This document shows, piece after piece, positions 1 through 7,530 of a stretch of DNA of 43,406 nucleotides. Position numbers and translations under genes: made by a program. The stretch covers positions 1 to 43,406 of the forward strand of contig NZ_JAAPBF010000039.1 in NCBI RefSeq assembly GCF_022695985.1, in the 5' to 3' direction. The stretch comes from Streptomyces sp. NP-1717 (lineage in GTDB: Bacteria; Actinomycetota; Actinomycetes; Streptomycetales; Streptomycetaceae). The number at the start of each line of letters is the position of its first letter. The stretch's first letter is position 1. The notes under the pieces are model-generated. The model searched no databases and was not told where the DNA came from. It saw only the letters and a program-made list of their open reading frames with translations.

Positions 1-1338
1 GCCGGGGCCACCCTCGCGGTCACCAGCGCGGCCACGACCGTCGCGCTGATGAACTACACCGTCCCGATGCTCACGCTCCCGGATCTGACCGCCGACTTCG
101 GCACCGCGATATCGGCGCAGGCCTGGCTCCTCAACGGCGCCCCGCTCGGCCTCGCCGCCCTGCTGCTCGTCGCGGGCAGCCTCGCCGACGACTACGGCCG
201 CCGCCGGCTCTTCCTCGCGGGCACCCTCGGCCTCGCGCTCACCACCGGACTCGGCGCACTCGCCGGCTCCACGCTCACCTTCACGCTCGCCCGGATCGCC
301 CAGGGCGCCTCCAGCGCCGCGATCATCGCCAGCAGCCTCGGACTGCTCGTGCACGCCTTCCCGCCCGGCCCCGGCCGCATCAGGGCTACCGGCGTCTGGG
401 GCGCGTTCGTCAGCGCGGGAATCGCCGCGGGACCGCTGCTCGCCGGCGGGCTGGGCACGTACGGCTGGCGGCCGCCGTACGTCGCTCTCGCGCTCGCCGC
501 GCTCGTCATCGCGGTCCCCGCCTTGCGTACGCTCGGCGAATCCCGCGCGCCACGGGGCGGGCGCCCCGACCTGGCGGGCGCGGTCGTACTCTCCCTCGCC
601 ATGACCGCGCTGCTCAGCGCCCTGACGCTGGGGCGCGACGGGTGGCTGCGCACACCCGTCGTCCTGCTGCTGGTGGCCGCCGCCGTACTGACCGGTGTCT
701 TCGCCGCCGTGGAGCGCCGCGGCGACGCCCCGCTGATCGATCCGCGGCTGGTGGGCCGGCGGCCGTTCCAGGCGGCGACGTCCGGCGCGCTGTTCACGGG
801 GCTGGCGGTGATCGGGCTGTTCAGCTACCTGCCCGCACTGCTCCAGCGGACGCTCGGCATCTCCCCGATGGGCGCGGCCTGGCTGTTCGTGCTCTGGTCG
901 GGTACGGCCTTCCTGGTCGCCCTCCAGGCCCGCCGCCTCGCGGGCCGCGTCGCCGCCCGCCACCAGCTCGTACTGGGCTTCGCCCTGCACGCGGCGGGCG
1001 CCCTGTCGATGCTGGGCGCGGTGGGCGCCGGGTCGTGGGAGCGGCTGGTACCGGGGCTCCTCGTCGCGGGCGTGGGCAGCGGCCTGCTGAACGCCGCGCT
1101 TCCCCGCCTGTCGGTCGAGTCCGTCCCCCAGGAGCGCGCGGCGATGGGCTCGGGCGCGAACAACACGGCCCGCTACATCGGCTCGGCGGCCGGAGTCGCC
1201 CTGATGATCGCGGTGGCGACCTCGGCGGACACCCCGGAGCACGGCACGGACCTGGCGATCCTGGTATCGGCGGGGGTGACGGTGCTCGGGGCGGCACTCG
1301 TACTGGCGCTGCGCGACCGGACGTCGGCGCGGAGCTGA
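1..1338 (+). CDS. MFS transporter, DHA2-like drug:H+ antiporter (5' partial)
   Basis: The reading frame is open from base 1, upstream of the first ATG at 49, so the N-terminus lies outside the window. About 445 residues are visible with many hydrophobic helices. The loop after the second visible helix reads GSLADDYGRRRLF, the major facilitator motif A (G-x-L-x-D-x-x-G-R-R). The sequence RIAQGASSAAIIASS in the next helices fits the DHA2 (14-TM) drug:H+ antiporter group. It probably exports a small toxic compound across the cytoplasmic membrane; the substrate cannot be read from sequence. Any adjacent regulator would be upstream of the window. Family assignment is firm, substrate unknown. Confidence 0.88.
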   Translation, partial: AGATLAVTSAATTVALMNYTVPMLTLPDLTADFGTAISAQAWLLNGAPLGLAALLLVAGSLADDYGRRRLFLAGTLGLALTTGLGALAGSTLTFTLARIAQGASSAAIIASSLGLLVHAFPPGPGRIRATGVWGAFVSAGIAAGPLLAGGLGTYGWRPPYVALALAALVIAVPALRTLGESRAPRGGRPDLAGAVVLSLAMTALLSALTLGRDGWLRTPVVLLLVAAAVLTGVFAAVERRGDAPLIDPRLVGRRPFQAATSGALFTGLAVIGLFSYLPALLQRTLGISPMGAAWLFVLWSGTAFLVALQARRLAGRVAARHQLVLGFALHAAGALSMLGAVGAGSWERLVPGLLVAGVGSGLLNAALPRLSVESVPQERAAMGSGANNTARYIGSAAGVALMIAVATSADTPEHGTDLAILVSAGVTVLGAALVLALRDRTSARS

Positions 1339-1427
1339 GCGAGCGCTCGCACAACGGCGGGGACCACCCCCGTATCTGTCTCGAACACCCTCCGCCCCGA
1401 GGGACGTACAGCAGTACGGTGTGGACC

Positions 1428-2426
1428 ATGCGCCCCGACATCCCTGCCGACCACACTTCTGAAGCCGAGCGCCTCCTGCGCACAGCTGCCCAGTACCCCG
1501 AAGACCGCGAACCCCTGCTGCTCCAGGCCGCGGCCCATCTCGAACTGGCCGGCGCCCGCGACCGCGCCACCGGCCTCTACGACGACCTCCTCACCGGCGC
1601 CCCGGACCACCCCCACCTGGTGAAGGCGCTCAAGGCCGCGAACCTGTGGGAGTACGGCCACGAGGCGGAGGCCCGCGCGATCATCGAGGGCCTGCGCATC
1701 GCCGAACCGCTGGAGCCGGCACCGTGGGAGATCGTGGCGGAGACGCTGGAGGCCCACGACGAACTCGAAGCGGCCCACGACTCCTACACCACGGCCCTGA
1801 ACCTGCTCCTGACCCCGGGCGAGGAGGTCCCGTACTCCGCGGGCTCCCTCCTCCTCGGCCGCCACCGCCTGCGCCGGCTGCTGGGGCTGGAGCACGACGA
1901 CTGGGACGCCCTCGGCGACCAGGTGAACAAGACGACCGTCCCCCTCGACGAACTCCACGACCCCAAACGCATCTGGGCCCTCGGCTCCGACAACCCGGCC
2001 GAACTCCAGGCCGAGATCGCCCGCCTGCGCGCCGAGTTGGGCTCGTACCGCTCGGCGCTCTCCCGGCCGTTCCCGGTCGCGGTCCTGCACTGGCCGGCCG
2101 CGGAACTGACCGAACTCCTCACGGCGTACCCGGACCTCCGCACCGAGTACCCCTCTCGCGAGGCGCACCTCGCCCAACTGGAGTCGGCCCTGCGCGAACT
2201 CGCCGCCACGGGCACCCCGAACCTGGGCATCGTGACGGGCACGCTCCCCTCCTACGAGGCCTTCGCCGCCTCCGAGGGCGCTTCCCCCTCGGACCCGAAC
2301 CTCCTCCCCCAGTACGCCACCACCCTGGCAGCCCGCGGCCGCGCCACCTCCTGGCCCCCGGCCCGCAACGCGGCGTGCTGGTGCGGGTCGGGGGAGGCGT
2401 ACAGGGAGTGCCACGGGGTGGGTTGA
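1428..2426 (+). CDS. SEC-C motif protein with TPR-like N-terminal region
   Basis: 332 residues from the ATG at 1428; an in-frame GTG at 1419 is an alternative start. The N-terminal two thirds are alpha-helical and rich in Ala, Leu and Glu, with helical pairs such as AAAHLELAGARDRATGLYDDLL that look like tetratricopeptide repeats. The extreme C-terminus is CWCGSGEAYRECHG, a C-x-C-x8-C-H zinc-binding SEC-C motif of the kind found at the SecA C-terminus and in many stand-alone proteins. It is probably a cytoplasmic adaptor or protein-interaction factor; no enzymatic residues are recognised. It lies about 90 bp after the MFS gene on the same strand. Confidence 0.85.
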   Translation: MRPDIPADHTSEAERLLRTAAQYPEDREPLLLQAAAHLELAGARDRATGLYDDLLTGAPDHPHLVKALKAANLWEYGHEAEARAIIEGLRIAEPLEPAPWEIVAETLEAHDELEAAHDSYTTALNLLLTPGEEVPYSAGSLLLGRHRLRRLLGLEHDDWDALGDQVNKTTVPLDELHDPKRIWALGSDNPAELQAEIARLRAELGSYRSALSRPFPVAVLHWPAAELTELLTAYPDLRTEYPSREAHLAQLESALRELAATGTPNLGIVTGTLPSYEAFAASEGASPSDPNLLPQYATTLAARGRATSWPPARNAACWCGSGEAYRECHGVG

Positions 2427-2520
2427 GACCGCGCCTCTTGATCGACACCCTCCATTCGCCGACTGACCGCGACCCACCTTTCGGGGGTGGAGGGTGCCGG
2501 GGTGTGGAGCTACTCGGGCG

Positions 2521-3636
2521 TCATCCGGTCATGTCCCATCTGGCTGCGGATGGCGATCCGTCCCATCCGCTGTCCGATTGCCAGATAGAGGCGATCCCCT
2601 TACTTTCCAGGTAGCCCGAGTAGGCGCCGATATCTTGAGTGAACAGCCCTATGAGATGGGGCTCTTTGAGTTGGCGCTCACGATAGAGAAAGTGGCTGTA
2701 CTCGAAGAGTTGACCGACGACTTGACGAACAGCCTCTGTTGAGTTGTTCGCGCGCACGACCTTCGCCTCTACAAGCCACTCAACCTTGGGAGTTCGCCCC
2801 TCTGACGTGCGATGGAGCACTAGATCCTTGGGGTGCATCAAACGGGTAATTGGGGTATACCCGCGAGCAACCGCGTGACGACCGAATGAATCGATCAGTT
2901 TCTCATGATGTCGTTTCTTGACTTGCTGCCGGGCAACGATATTGGCAACGTAGTCCGAGCTATCCTTCGGGTGGAACCCGGCTAGAGGATCCTCACCCTG
3001 CGCACCATGGCCGTCTGGCGCGAAGTTCACTTCAAGATCACCATCCCCGTCGCTGAAATACCACGCTTCCTGAGCGACGGCAGTCCGCTTGAGAAGCCCA
3101 GCGGCGTGCGCCAAATCGCCGCTAAGGACGCCATCGTCGGGGAGTTCGGCTAGGTCATAGCTACGCGCGATGACACTGGCCGCCTCATAGGCTCGGGGCC
3201 TATCCGCGTGGTGTCGCAATGTAGGTTCATCAATCCAGCCGGCTCGCCTCTGCCTAGCTACCGACCGGCGAAGTCGTTCCGCCTGGCGCCGAAGATGATC
3301 CTGACGCGCCTTCCCTCTACCGAGACGGTCTTCCAGATGTGTGATGCCCTGCTGCAACGTGAGCGAGACAGTCTTGAGATCGGCACTGAAGATATAAGCG
3401 AGATACAGTCCCTTACCTGGCTCGCGGTTAATCACTGGATCGAACACACCAATCCAAGGAGTCGCGGCGGCACTTGACTGTCCGCCGTACCCCTTGGCGA
3501 AGAGTGAAGGTGGCAACGACAAGTCGGTGCGTTCCGCGACTCCTCGCAGAACGATTTGACCTACAACATCCCGCTTCGTCCCAGCGCTGGCATCGTACGT
3601 ACTCGCGATCTCACGCAGCAGTCCTGACATCCCCAT
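2521..3636 (-). CDS. McrB N-terminal domain (DUF3578-like) fused to a PD-(D/E)XK nuclease
   Basis: 371 residues. Residues about 1-105 resemble the MrcB_N/DUF3578 domain: GQSSAAATPWIGVFDP near 52-67, then LYLAYIFSADLKTVSLTLQQG near 77-97. That domain reads modified DNA in some McrBC-type restriction systems. Residues about 240-350 look like a PD-(D/E)XK nuclease, with D271 (PKDLVL), E290-A-K292 (VEAKVV) and Q309-L-F-E-Y. There is no GTPase (AAA+) domain and no mcrC neighbour. By inference it is a one-protein modification-dependent or self-versus-nonself nuclease. Base composition is lower in GC than the flanks and CTA codons occur at residues 162 and 218, which suggests horizontal acquisition. 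The nuclease fold is inferred from motifs only. Confidence 0.75.
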   Translation of the reverse strand: MGMSGLLREIASTYDASAGTKRDVVGQIVLRGVAERTDLSLPPSLFAKGYGGQSSAAATPWIGVFDPVINREPGKGLYLAYIFSADLKTVSLTLQQGITHLEDRLGRGKARQDHLRRQAERLRRSVARQRRAGWIDEPTLRHHADRPRAYEAASVIARSYDLAELPDDGVLSGDLAHAAGLLKRTAVAQEAWYFSDGDGDLEVNFAPDGHGAQGEDPLAGFHPKDSSDYVANIVARQQVKKRHHEKLIDSFGRHAVARGYTPITRLMHPKDLVLHRTSEGRTPKVEWLVEAKVVRANNSTEAVRQVVGQLFEYSHFLYRERQLKEPHLIGLFTQDIGAYSGYLESKGIASIWQSDSGWDGSPSAARWDMTG

Positions 3637-3792
3637 GCGTCGAGGATAGACAGGGGCACTCGGTTCCGATCAGAGCTCGTCACACGAACAACGCGCGAGC
3701 CCCACTCACCCCTTTTCAAGATCTCCCGATCCTCAGCTCCCGGCGGGCGTAGTGCCGTTGGATGGACCGTGACACACCGAATCGGCACCCTC

Positions 3793-4473
3793 TCAAAATT
3801 GGGTCTTGCCACTGACGGCTTCTTCGAGCTGTGCTTCGAAGCGCATCTGAGCTCGATCCAGGGTTTCGTCAGGGTCGCAGCCTTGGGCGCGGAGCCAGTG
3901 GAGGACGTCGGCGATCAGGTCGATCGCCGCTTTCTCGGCCACTGCCGCCGACAGCGGCGTCGCCACTTCCGTCTCGCTGTCCTGATCTGAGCCGTGGCGG
4001 ACGATGCTCATCTCGGCTTGTGCGACGCGCGGATTCTTCGGGTGTTCGTTATGCGCCTCCAGTCCCGTGGCCAACTCACACCACACCACCTTCGAGTCGG
4101 CACGAGAGATGACGCCCCAACGGTCGGCCACCGCGTCGAGGATCATCAGACCCCGCCCCGACTCGGCGCCGGATGTGGGAGCGAGAAGCGTGGGCATCGC
4201 CCGCGTGTCCGGGTCGCTCAGCTCAATGCGGAGGTGAGCGCCGTCCGTTGAGACCGCGAGGGTGACCGGGGTTCCCGGGCCGACGTGGTTGATCACATTC
4301 GCCACCAGTTCCGAGACGCAGATCAGAGCCACGTCCTCCAAGTGCGACAGACGCCAGAGGGAGAGATGCAGCCGCATCGCCCTGCGCACTCGGGCGACCA
4401 CGCGCGGCTCGGCGGTGAACGGCACTTCCCACGGTCGCCGCTGAACGCAACCACTCTCCTGGTAGATGGCCAT
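3793..4473 (-). CDS. ATP-binding protein, HATPase_c_2 (RsbW/SpoIIAB-like anti-sigma kinase family)
   Basis: 226 residues from the ATG at 4473, chosen because a GGAGGAG ribosome site precedes it; the open frame continues 35 codons further upstream without one. Bergerat-fold motifs are present: N box SELVANVINHVG (E55, N59, N62), G1-type SDPDTRAMP (D87) and glycine lid SGRGLMILDAVADRWG (about 105-120). There is an unusual C-terminal extension of about 80 residues, predicted helical and charged, with no recognised motif. The gene is divergent from an XRE-DUF397 pair. This trio recurs in Streptomyces and affects development or antibiotic production in known cases. It may phosphorylate or sequester a partner regulator; the partner is unknown. 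Confidence 0.85.
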   Translation of the reverse strand: MAIYQESGCVQRRPWEVPFTAEPRVVARVRRAMRLHLSLWRLSHLEDVALICVSELVANVINHVGPGTPVTLAVSTDGAHLRIELSDPDTRAMPTLLAPTSGAESGRGLMILDAVADRWGVISRADSKVVWCELATGLEAHNEHPKNPRVAQAEMSIVRHGSDQDSETEVATPLSAAVAEKAAIDLIADVLHWLRAQGCDPDETLDRAQMRFEAQLEEAVSGKTQF

Positions 4474-4570
4474 GCCTCTGCTCCTCCCGCCGGGCGACTC
4501 ACGTCGTCGCGCCCGTTTGAGCCAGCCGTGACTTTCCGTCACTCGCCATGACAGAATGACAGCGGAGCAT

Positions 4571-4595
4571 CCCTTCATGCAATGTGCACGAAGGG
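4571..4595. promoter_or_regulatory. 25-bp inverted repeat, candidate operator for the XRE regulator
   Basis: Two 11-base arms, CCCTTCATGCA and TGCACGAAGGG, are separated by ATG and differ from perfect symmetry at one position. The repeat lies about 80 bp before the XRE gene start and about 100 bp before the divergent ATPase start, a position that would let one protein control both directions. Autoregulation by the XRE protein is inferred. Confidence 0.55.
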
Positions 4596-4672
4596 ATTAG
4601 CTCTAACGAGTGATTGGCGTGAGCGCCCGCTTCCGATGGGATGGAACCCCCGTTATCGCCTGAGGAGTTGAA

Positions 4673-5521
4673 GTGGCCGGATCACCCACCGCACGTCGTC
4701 GTCGCCTGGCGATCGAGCTGAGGAAGTTGCGCGATGAGAGCGGGATGACCTGCAATCAGGTCGGCAAGGAACTGGACTGGAGCGGTTCCAAGGTCAACCG
4801 CATGGAGACGGGCCAGGGGCGGGTGCAGCCGTCGGACGTGGACGCGCTGTGTCGCTTCTACGGGACGTCGGACGAACTGCGTGAGTTGCTGAGGGGGCTC
4901 GCCAAGGAGTCGAAGACCAAGGGGTGGTGGCACGCGCACGGTGATGCCGTGCCCTCGTGGTTCTCGGTGTACGTGGGGTTGGAACAAGCCGCCAGCAACC
5001 TGCACACCTACCAGGGTGAGTTCATCCCCGGACTTTTGCAGACACCTGAGTACGCCACCGCCTTGAGCCGGGTGACGCCCGACCAGGACCATGACGAGAT
5101 TCCACGCTTGGTAGATGTGCGGATGCGCCGTCAGCAGTTGCTGACGGACGGCAAGGCTCCCGACTTCTGGGCTGTGATTCACCAGAGCGCCCTCATGCAT
5201 GTGATTGGCGGCAGACAGGTGATGGCAGGGCAGCTCGAACGTATGCTGGATATCGGGCAGCAACGGAACGTGACGGTACAGGTCCTGCCGTACGACGCGG
5301 GCGCGTACCCGACCACCGGCCCCTTCACCGTCCTTGGCTTTCCTGAGCAGGAGGATCCAGATGTGGTGTATCGAGAGGGTCTGACAGACTCCGTGTACCT
5401 CGAACTCCCAGCAGACGTACGGATCTACACGAAAGCTTTCGACCACTTCAGGGCGCTTGCCCTGAGCCCTCAGCGATCAGCCGCATTGATCCGTTCAGCC
5501 TTGGAGGAACATTCCCCATGA
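4673..5521 (+). CDS. XRE-family regulator with DUF5753 (WhiJ/Scr1-like)
   Basis: 282 residues from a GTG at 4673, preceded by GAGGAG. Residues about 10-65 form an XRE helix-turn-helix (LRKLRDESGMTCNQVGKEL then WSGSKVNRMETGQG). The rest is the long DUF5753 region typical of Streptomyces regulators, including YQGEFIPGLLQTPEYA. The stop overlaps the next ATG (ATGA at 5518-5521), so it is translationally coupled to a DUF397 gene. Such pairs are described as toxin-antitoxin-like or as regulators of development and secondary metabolism. A DNA-binding role is well supported; the target genes are not known. Confidence 0.92.
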   Translation: MAGSPTARRRRLAIELRKLRDESGMTCNQVGKELDWSGSKVNRMETGQGRVQPSDVDALCRFYGTSDELRELLRGLAKESKTKGWWHAHGDAVPSWFSVYVGLEQAASNLHTYQGEFIPGLLQTPEYATALSRVTPDQDHDEIPRLVDVRMRRQQLLTDGKAPDFWAVIHQSALMHVIGGRQVMAGQLERMLDIGQQRNVTVQVLPYDAGAYPTTGPFTVLGFPEQEDPDVVYREGLTDSVYLELPADVRIYTKAFDHFRALALSPQRSAALIRSALEEHSP

Positions 5522-5718
5522 CGTCGTCCCCCACCACACCCCAGTGGCGAAAGAGCAGCTACAGCAACGGCGCCGGCGGAGAGTGCGTCGAAGTCGCTGA
5601 GCTTGCCGGAATAACCGCCGTACGTGATTCGAAGGTGCCCGCAGGCCCTCGGATCGCGATCCAGCACGGCGCGTGGGCCGACTTCGTCGGTGCGTTGCGT
5701 GCGTCTCGCCTTGTGTAA
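5518..5718 (+). CDS. DUF397 small protein, partner of the XRE regulator
   Basis: 66 residues, starting inside the stop of the XRE gene. It shows the DUF397 pattern: WRKSSYSNGAGGECVEVA, then AVRDSKVPAGP, then an aromatic pair near HGAWADFVGAL. DUF397 proteins are nearly always encoded beside an XRE/DUF5753 regulator and are proposed to bind it and modulate its DNA binding. The family usually has about 60-75 residues, so this copy is complete. Confidence 0.93.
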   Translation: MTSSPTTPQWRKSSYSNGAGGECVEVAELAGITAVRDSKVPAGPRIAIQHGAWADFVGALRASRLV

Positions 5719-5831
5719 CCCAGGTTGCCTTCGGCGCTCCCAGTAGGCGGGACTGCGGTCGCCGTGGTATGCGGCTCGATTTAGCCTTGAAGGGAAGACA
5801 TCCATTCCCATGGCTGAGAGGAGTGATCGCC

Positions 5832-6224
5832 ATGGCGGGACGGAGCCGCAGTGAGGTTGAGTCGGAGATCAAGGAGACGCTCGGTCTCGTACCGCATTTC
5901 CTGGCGAAGATCCCCGACGAGATGCTGGACGCCGAGTGGGAGATCTTCAAGAGGATCGAGCTCGGCGAGACGCTTATCCCGAACAAATACAAGGAACTGA
6001 TGGGGATAGCGTTGCATTCGGAGACGAAGTGCCGCTACTGCCTGCTCTTCCACACGGAGGCCGCGAAGATGTTCGGGGCCACCGACGAGGAGATTCAGGA
6101 AGCTGTCCACTACGCGAAGAACAGCGTCGGCTGGAGCGTGTACCTCAACGGTACCCGTGAGAACTACGACGAATTCGCGGAGGAACTCGGGCAGATGAAG
6201 GACTACATGGCAGCGAAGGTCTGA
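5832..6224 (+). CDS. Carboxymuconolactone decarboxylase / AhpD-like protein
   Basis: 130 residues from the ATG at 5832, preceded by GAGAGGAG. The CMD-like helical fold carries the AhpD redox signature TKCRYCLLFHTEA (C67-x2-C70-x3-H74), so it is more likely a thiol-disulfide or peroxide-reducing enzyme than a decarboxylase. Residues 1-45 (VPHFLAKIPDEMLDAEWEIF) fit the usual N-terminal helices. The frame extends upstream to 5673, but that part overlaps the DUF397 gene and lacks a ribosome site. A small gene follows after four bases, suggesting a two-gene operon. Substrate unknown. Confidence 0.88.
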   Translation: MAGRSRSEVESEIKETLGLVPHFLAKIPDEMLDAEWEIFKRIELGETLIPNKYKELMGIALHSETKCRYCLLFHTEAAKMFGATDEEIQEAVHYAKNSVGWSVYLNGTRENYDEFAEELGQMKDYMAAKV

Positions 6225-6228
6225 GGTC

Positions 6229-6441
6229 ATGCGTCTTGAGTGGGCCCGCCCGGGTGTCGTACGGGCGACTGCTCACGCGTACGAGTTCGCCGCGCTGGTG
6301 TCGGCCGCCCGGTTGGTGGCCGAGTCCGCGTCACCCGATATTCCTGCGGAAGCGTTGGAGGAGCTTCGTCAGATCCTCGATGAGTACGACGCCCAGGCGG
6401 TGCGTCTGCGCGAAGCGCCGTCCCCTGTGGACGGTGCCTGA
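6229..6441 (+). CDS. Small hypothetical protein after the AhpD-like gene
   Basis: 70 residues, starting four bases after the AhpD-like stop. The composition is protein-like, with an amphipathic acidic helix in the second half (PAEALEELRQILDEYDAQ) and a WARPG start. No domain is recognised. The spacing implies co-transcription and perhaps coupling with the AhpD-like gene. Confidence 0.5.
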   Translation: MRLEWARPGVVRATAHAYEFAALVSAARLVAESASPDIPAEALEELRQILDEYDAQAVRLREAPSPVDGA

Positions 6442-6522
6442 GCGCGGGCGCTCTGTCCCGCCGACCGCGCGGTTTCCGGTGCACTGTCGGCAGAGGCGCG
6501 AAGCGCATACGCTCCCTGAGTT

Positions 6523-7350
6523 ATGAGGGTGCTGATCTCTGTAGACATGGAGGGCATCTCGGGGATCGTGCATTCCGCCGAGACGAATCCGGACCGCTAC
6601 GACTACGAGCGAGGCCGTGCGTTGATGACGGCCGAGGCGAATGCCGTGATCGCGGGTGTGCTGGACGCCGAGCCCACGGCCGAGGTGTGGGTTGCCGACG
6701 CTCACGGGCCTTTCCGCAACCTGCTGCCGGAGGAACTCGACCGGCGGGCTCGGCTGGTTCGGGGAAAACCACGGCCCCTGGGCATGCTGGGCGGGCTCGA
6801 CGAGCACACGGACGCGGTGTTGCTCGTCGGTTACCACGCCCGTGCCGGCGAGGGTCCAGCCGTGCTGGCTCACACCATGAGCGACGCCGTCCTGGACGTT
6901 CGGGTAGCCGGGAGTTCCCTGGGGGAGATCGGTCTCAACGCCGCCATGGCAGGGCACTTGGGTGTGCCGGTCGTACTGCTCAGTGGTGATGACGCCGCGT
7001 GTGCCGAGCTGAGTGAGCTGGTGCCCGAGGCTGCCACCGTCGCGGTCAAACAAGCCCTCGGCCAGGCCGCCGCCGTGGCACTGCACCCCGAGGAAGCTCG
7101 GGAGCGTCTGCGACAGGGGGCCGCCGAAGCTGTCACACGACGGGCGGCGGTGCCGCCGTTCGCCCTTGCCGGACCGCTTGAGGTCGAGGTCGACCTCTAC
7201 GGCCCCTACATGGTCGACCTGGCGACACTCGTGCCGGGCGTCTCACGTGCCGAGGGCGGCCGGACGGTCACCTTCACCGCCGAAGACTTCGCCGTCGCCT
7301 ACCGGCTGGTCCTGCTCCTCGTACAACTCGCGAGCATCAAGCCCGCCTAG
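6523..7350 (+). CDS. M55 family metallopeptidase (DppA-like D-aminopeptidase)
   Basis: 275 residues starting MRVLISVDMEG. Zinc-ligand positions of the DppA family are visible: D8 and E10 in SVDMEG, H61 in ADAHGPFRN, H105 in GYHARAG and E135 in GEIGLNA. DppA-type enzymes remove N-terminal D-amino acids from small peptides and help recycle cell-wall peptides; the family length is about 260-280, so this is full length. It is cytoplasmic with no signal peptide. It stands alone, not in a dpp transporter operon. The exact substrate is inferred from the family. Confidence 0.92.
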   Translation: MRVLISVDMEGISGIVHSAETNPDRYDYERGRALMTAEANAVIAGVLDAEPTAEVWVADAHGPFRNLLPEELDRRARLVRGKPRPLGMLGGLDEHTDAVLLVGYHARAGEGPAVLAHTMSDAVLDVRVAGSSLGEIGLNAAMAGHLGVPVVLLSGDDAACAELSELVPEAATVAVKQALGQAAAVALHPEEARERLRQGAAEAVTRRAAVPPFALAGPLEVEVDLYGPYMVDLATLVPGVSRAEGGRTVTFTAEDFAVAYRLVLLLVQLASIKPA

Positions 7351-7530
7351 AACCCGTGAATGGCGGCAGCTGTAGTCGTCCGGGTGGTCCTGCATCCAGA
7401 GGTTGATCTTGTCGCGGGTGCCGATGTCGTCGTCAACGTGGCCCGGAGTGTGGCGAAGGCGTCGCGGACCGCCTCGACCGGGGGTGTTGTGGCGGCCGTG
7501 CGGGGCGAATCCTCGGTGCTGGACGGCAAC
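7351..7530 (-). pseudogene. Possible frameshifted remnant of a small gene
   Basis: Between the M55 gene and the AbiEi-like gene the minus strand encodes a protein-like stretch, IGTRDKINLWMQDHPDDYS (about 7370-7425). It is in a different frame from a preceding stretch reading PPVEAVRDAFATLRA (about 7450-7495, from an ATG at 7529). Joined by a frameshift near 7435-7450 they would make one small protein of about 60 residues. No family is recognised; this may be decay or chance. Confidence 0.25.
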
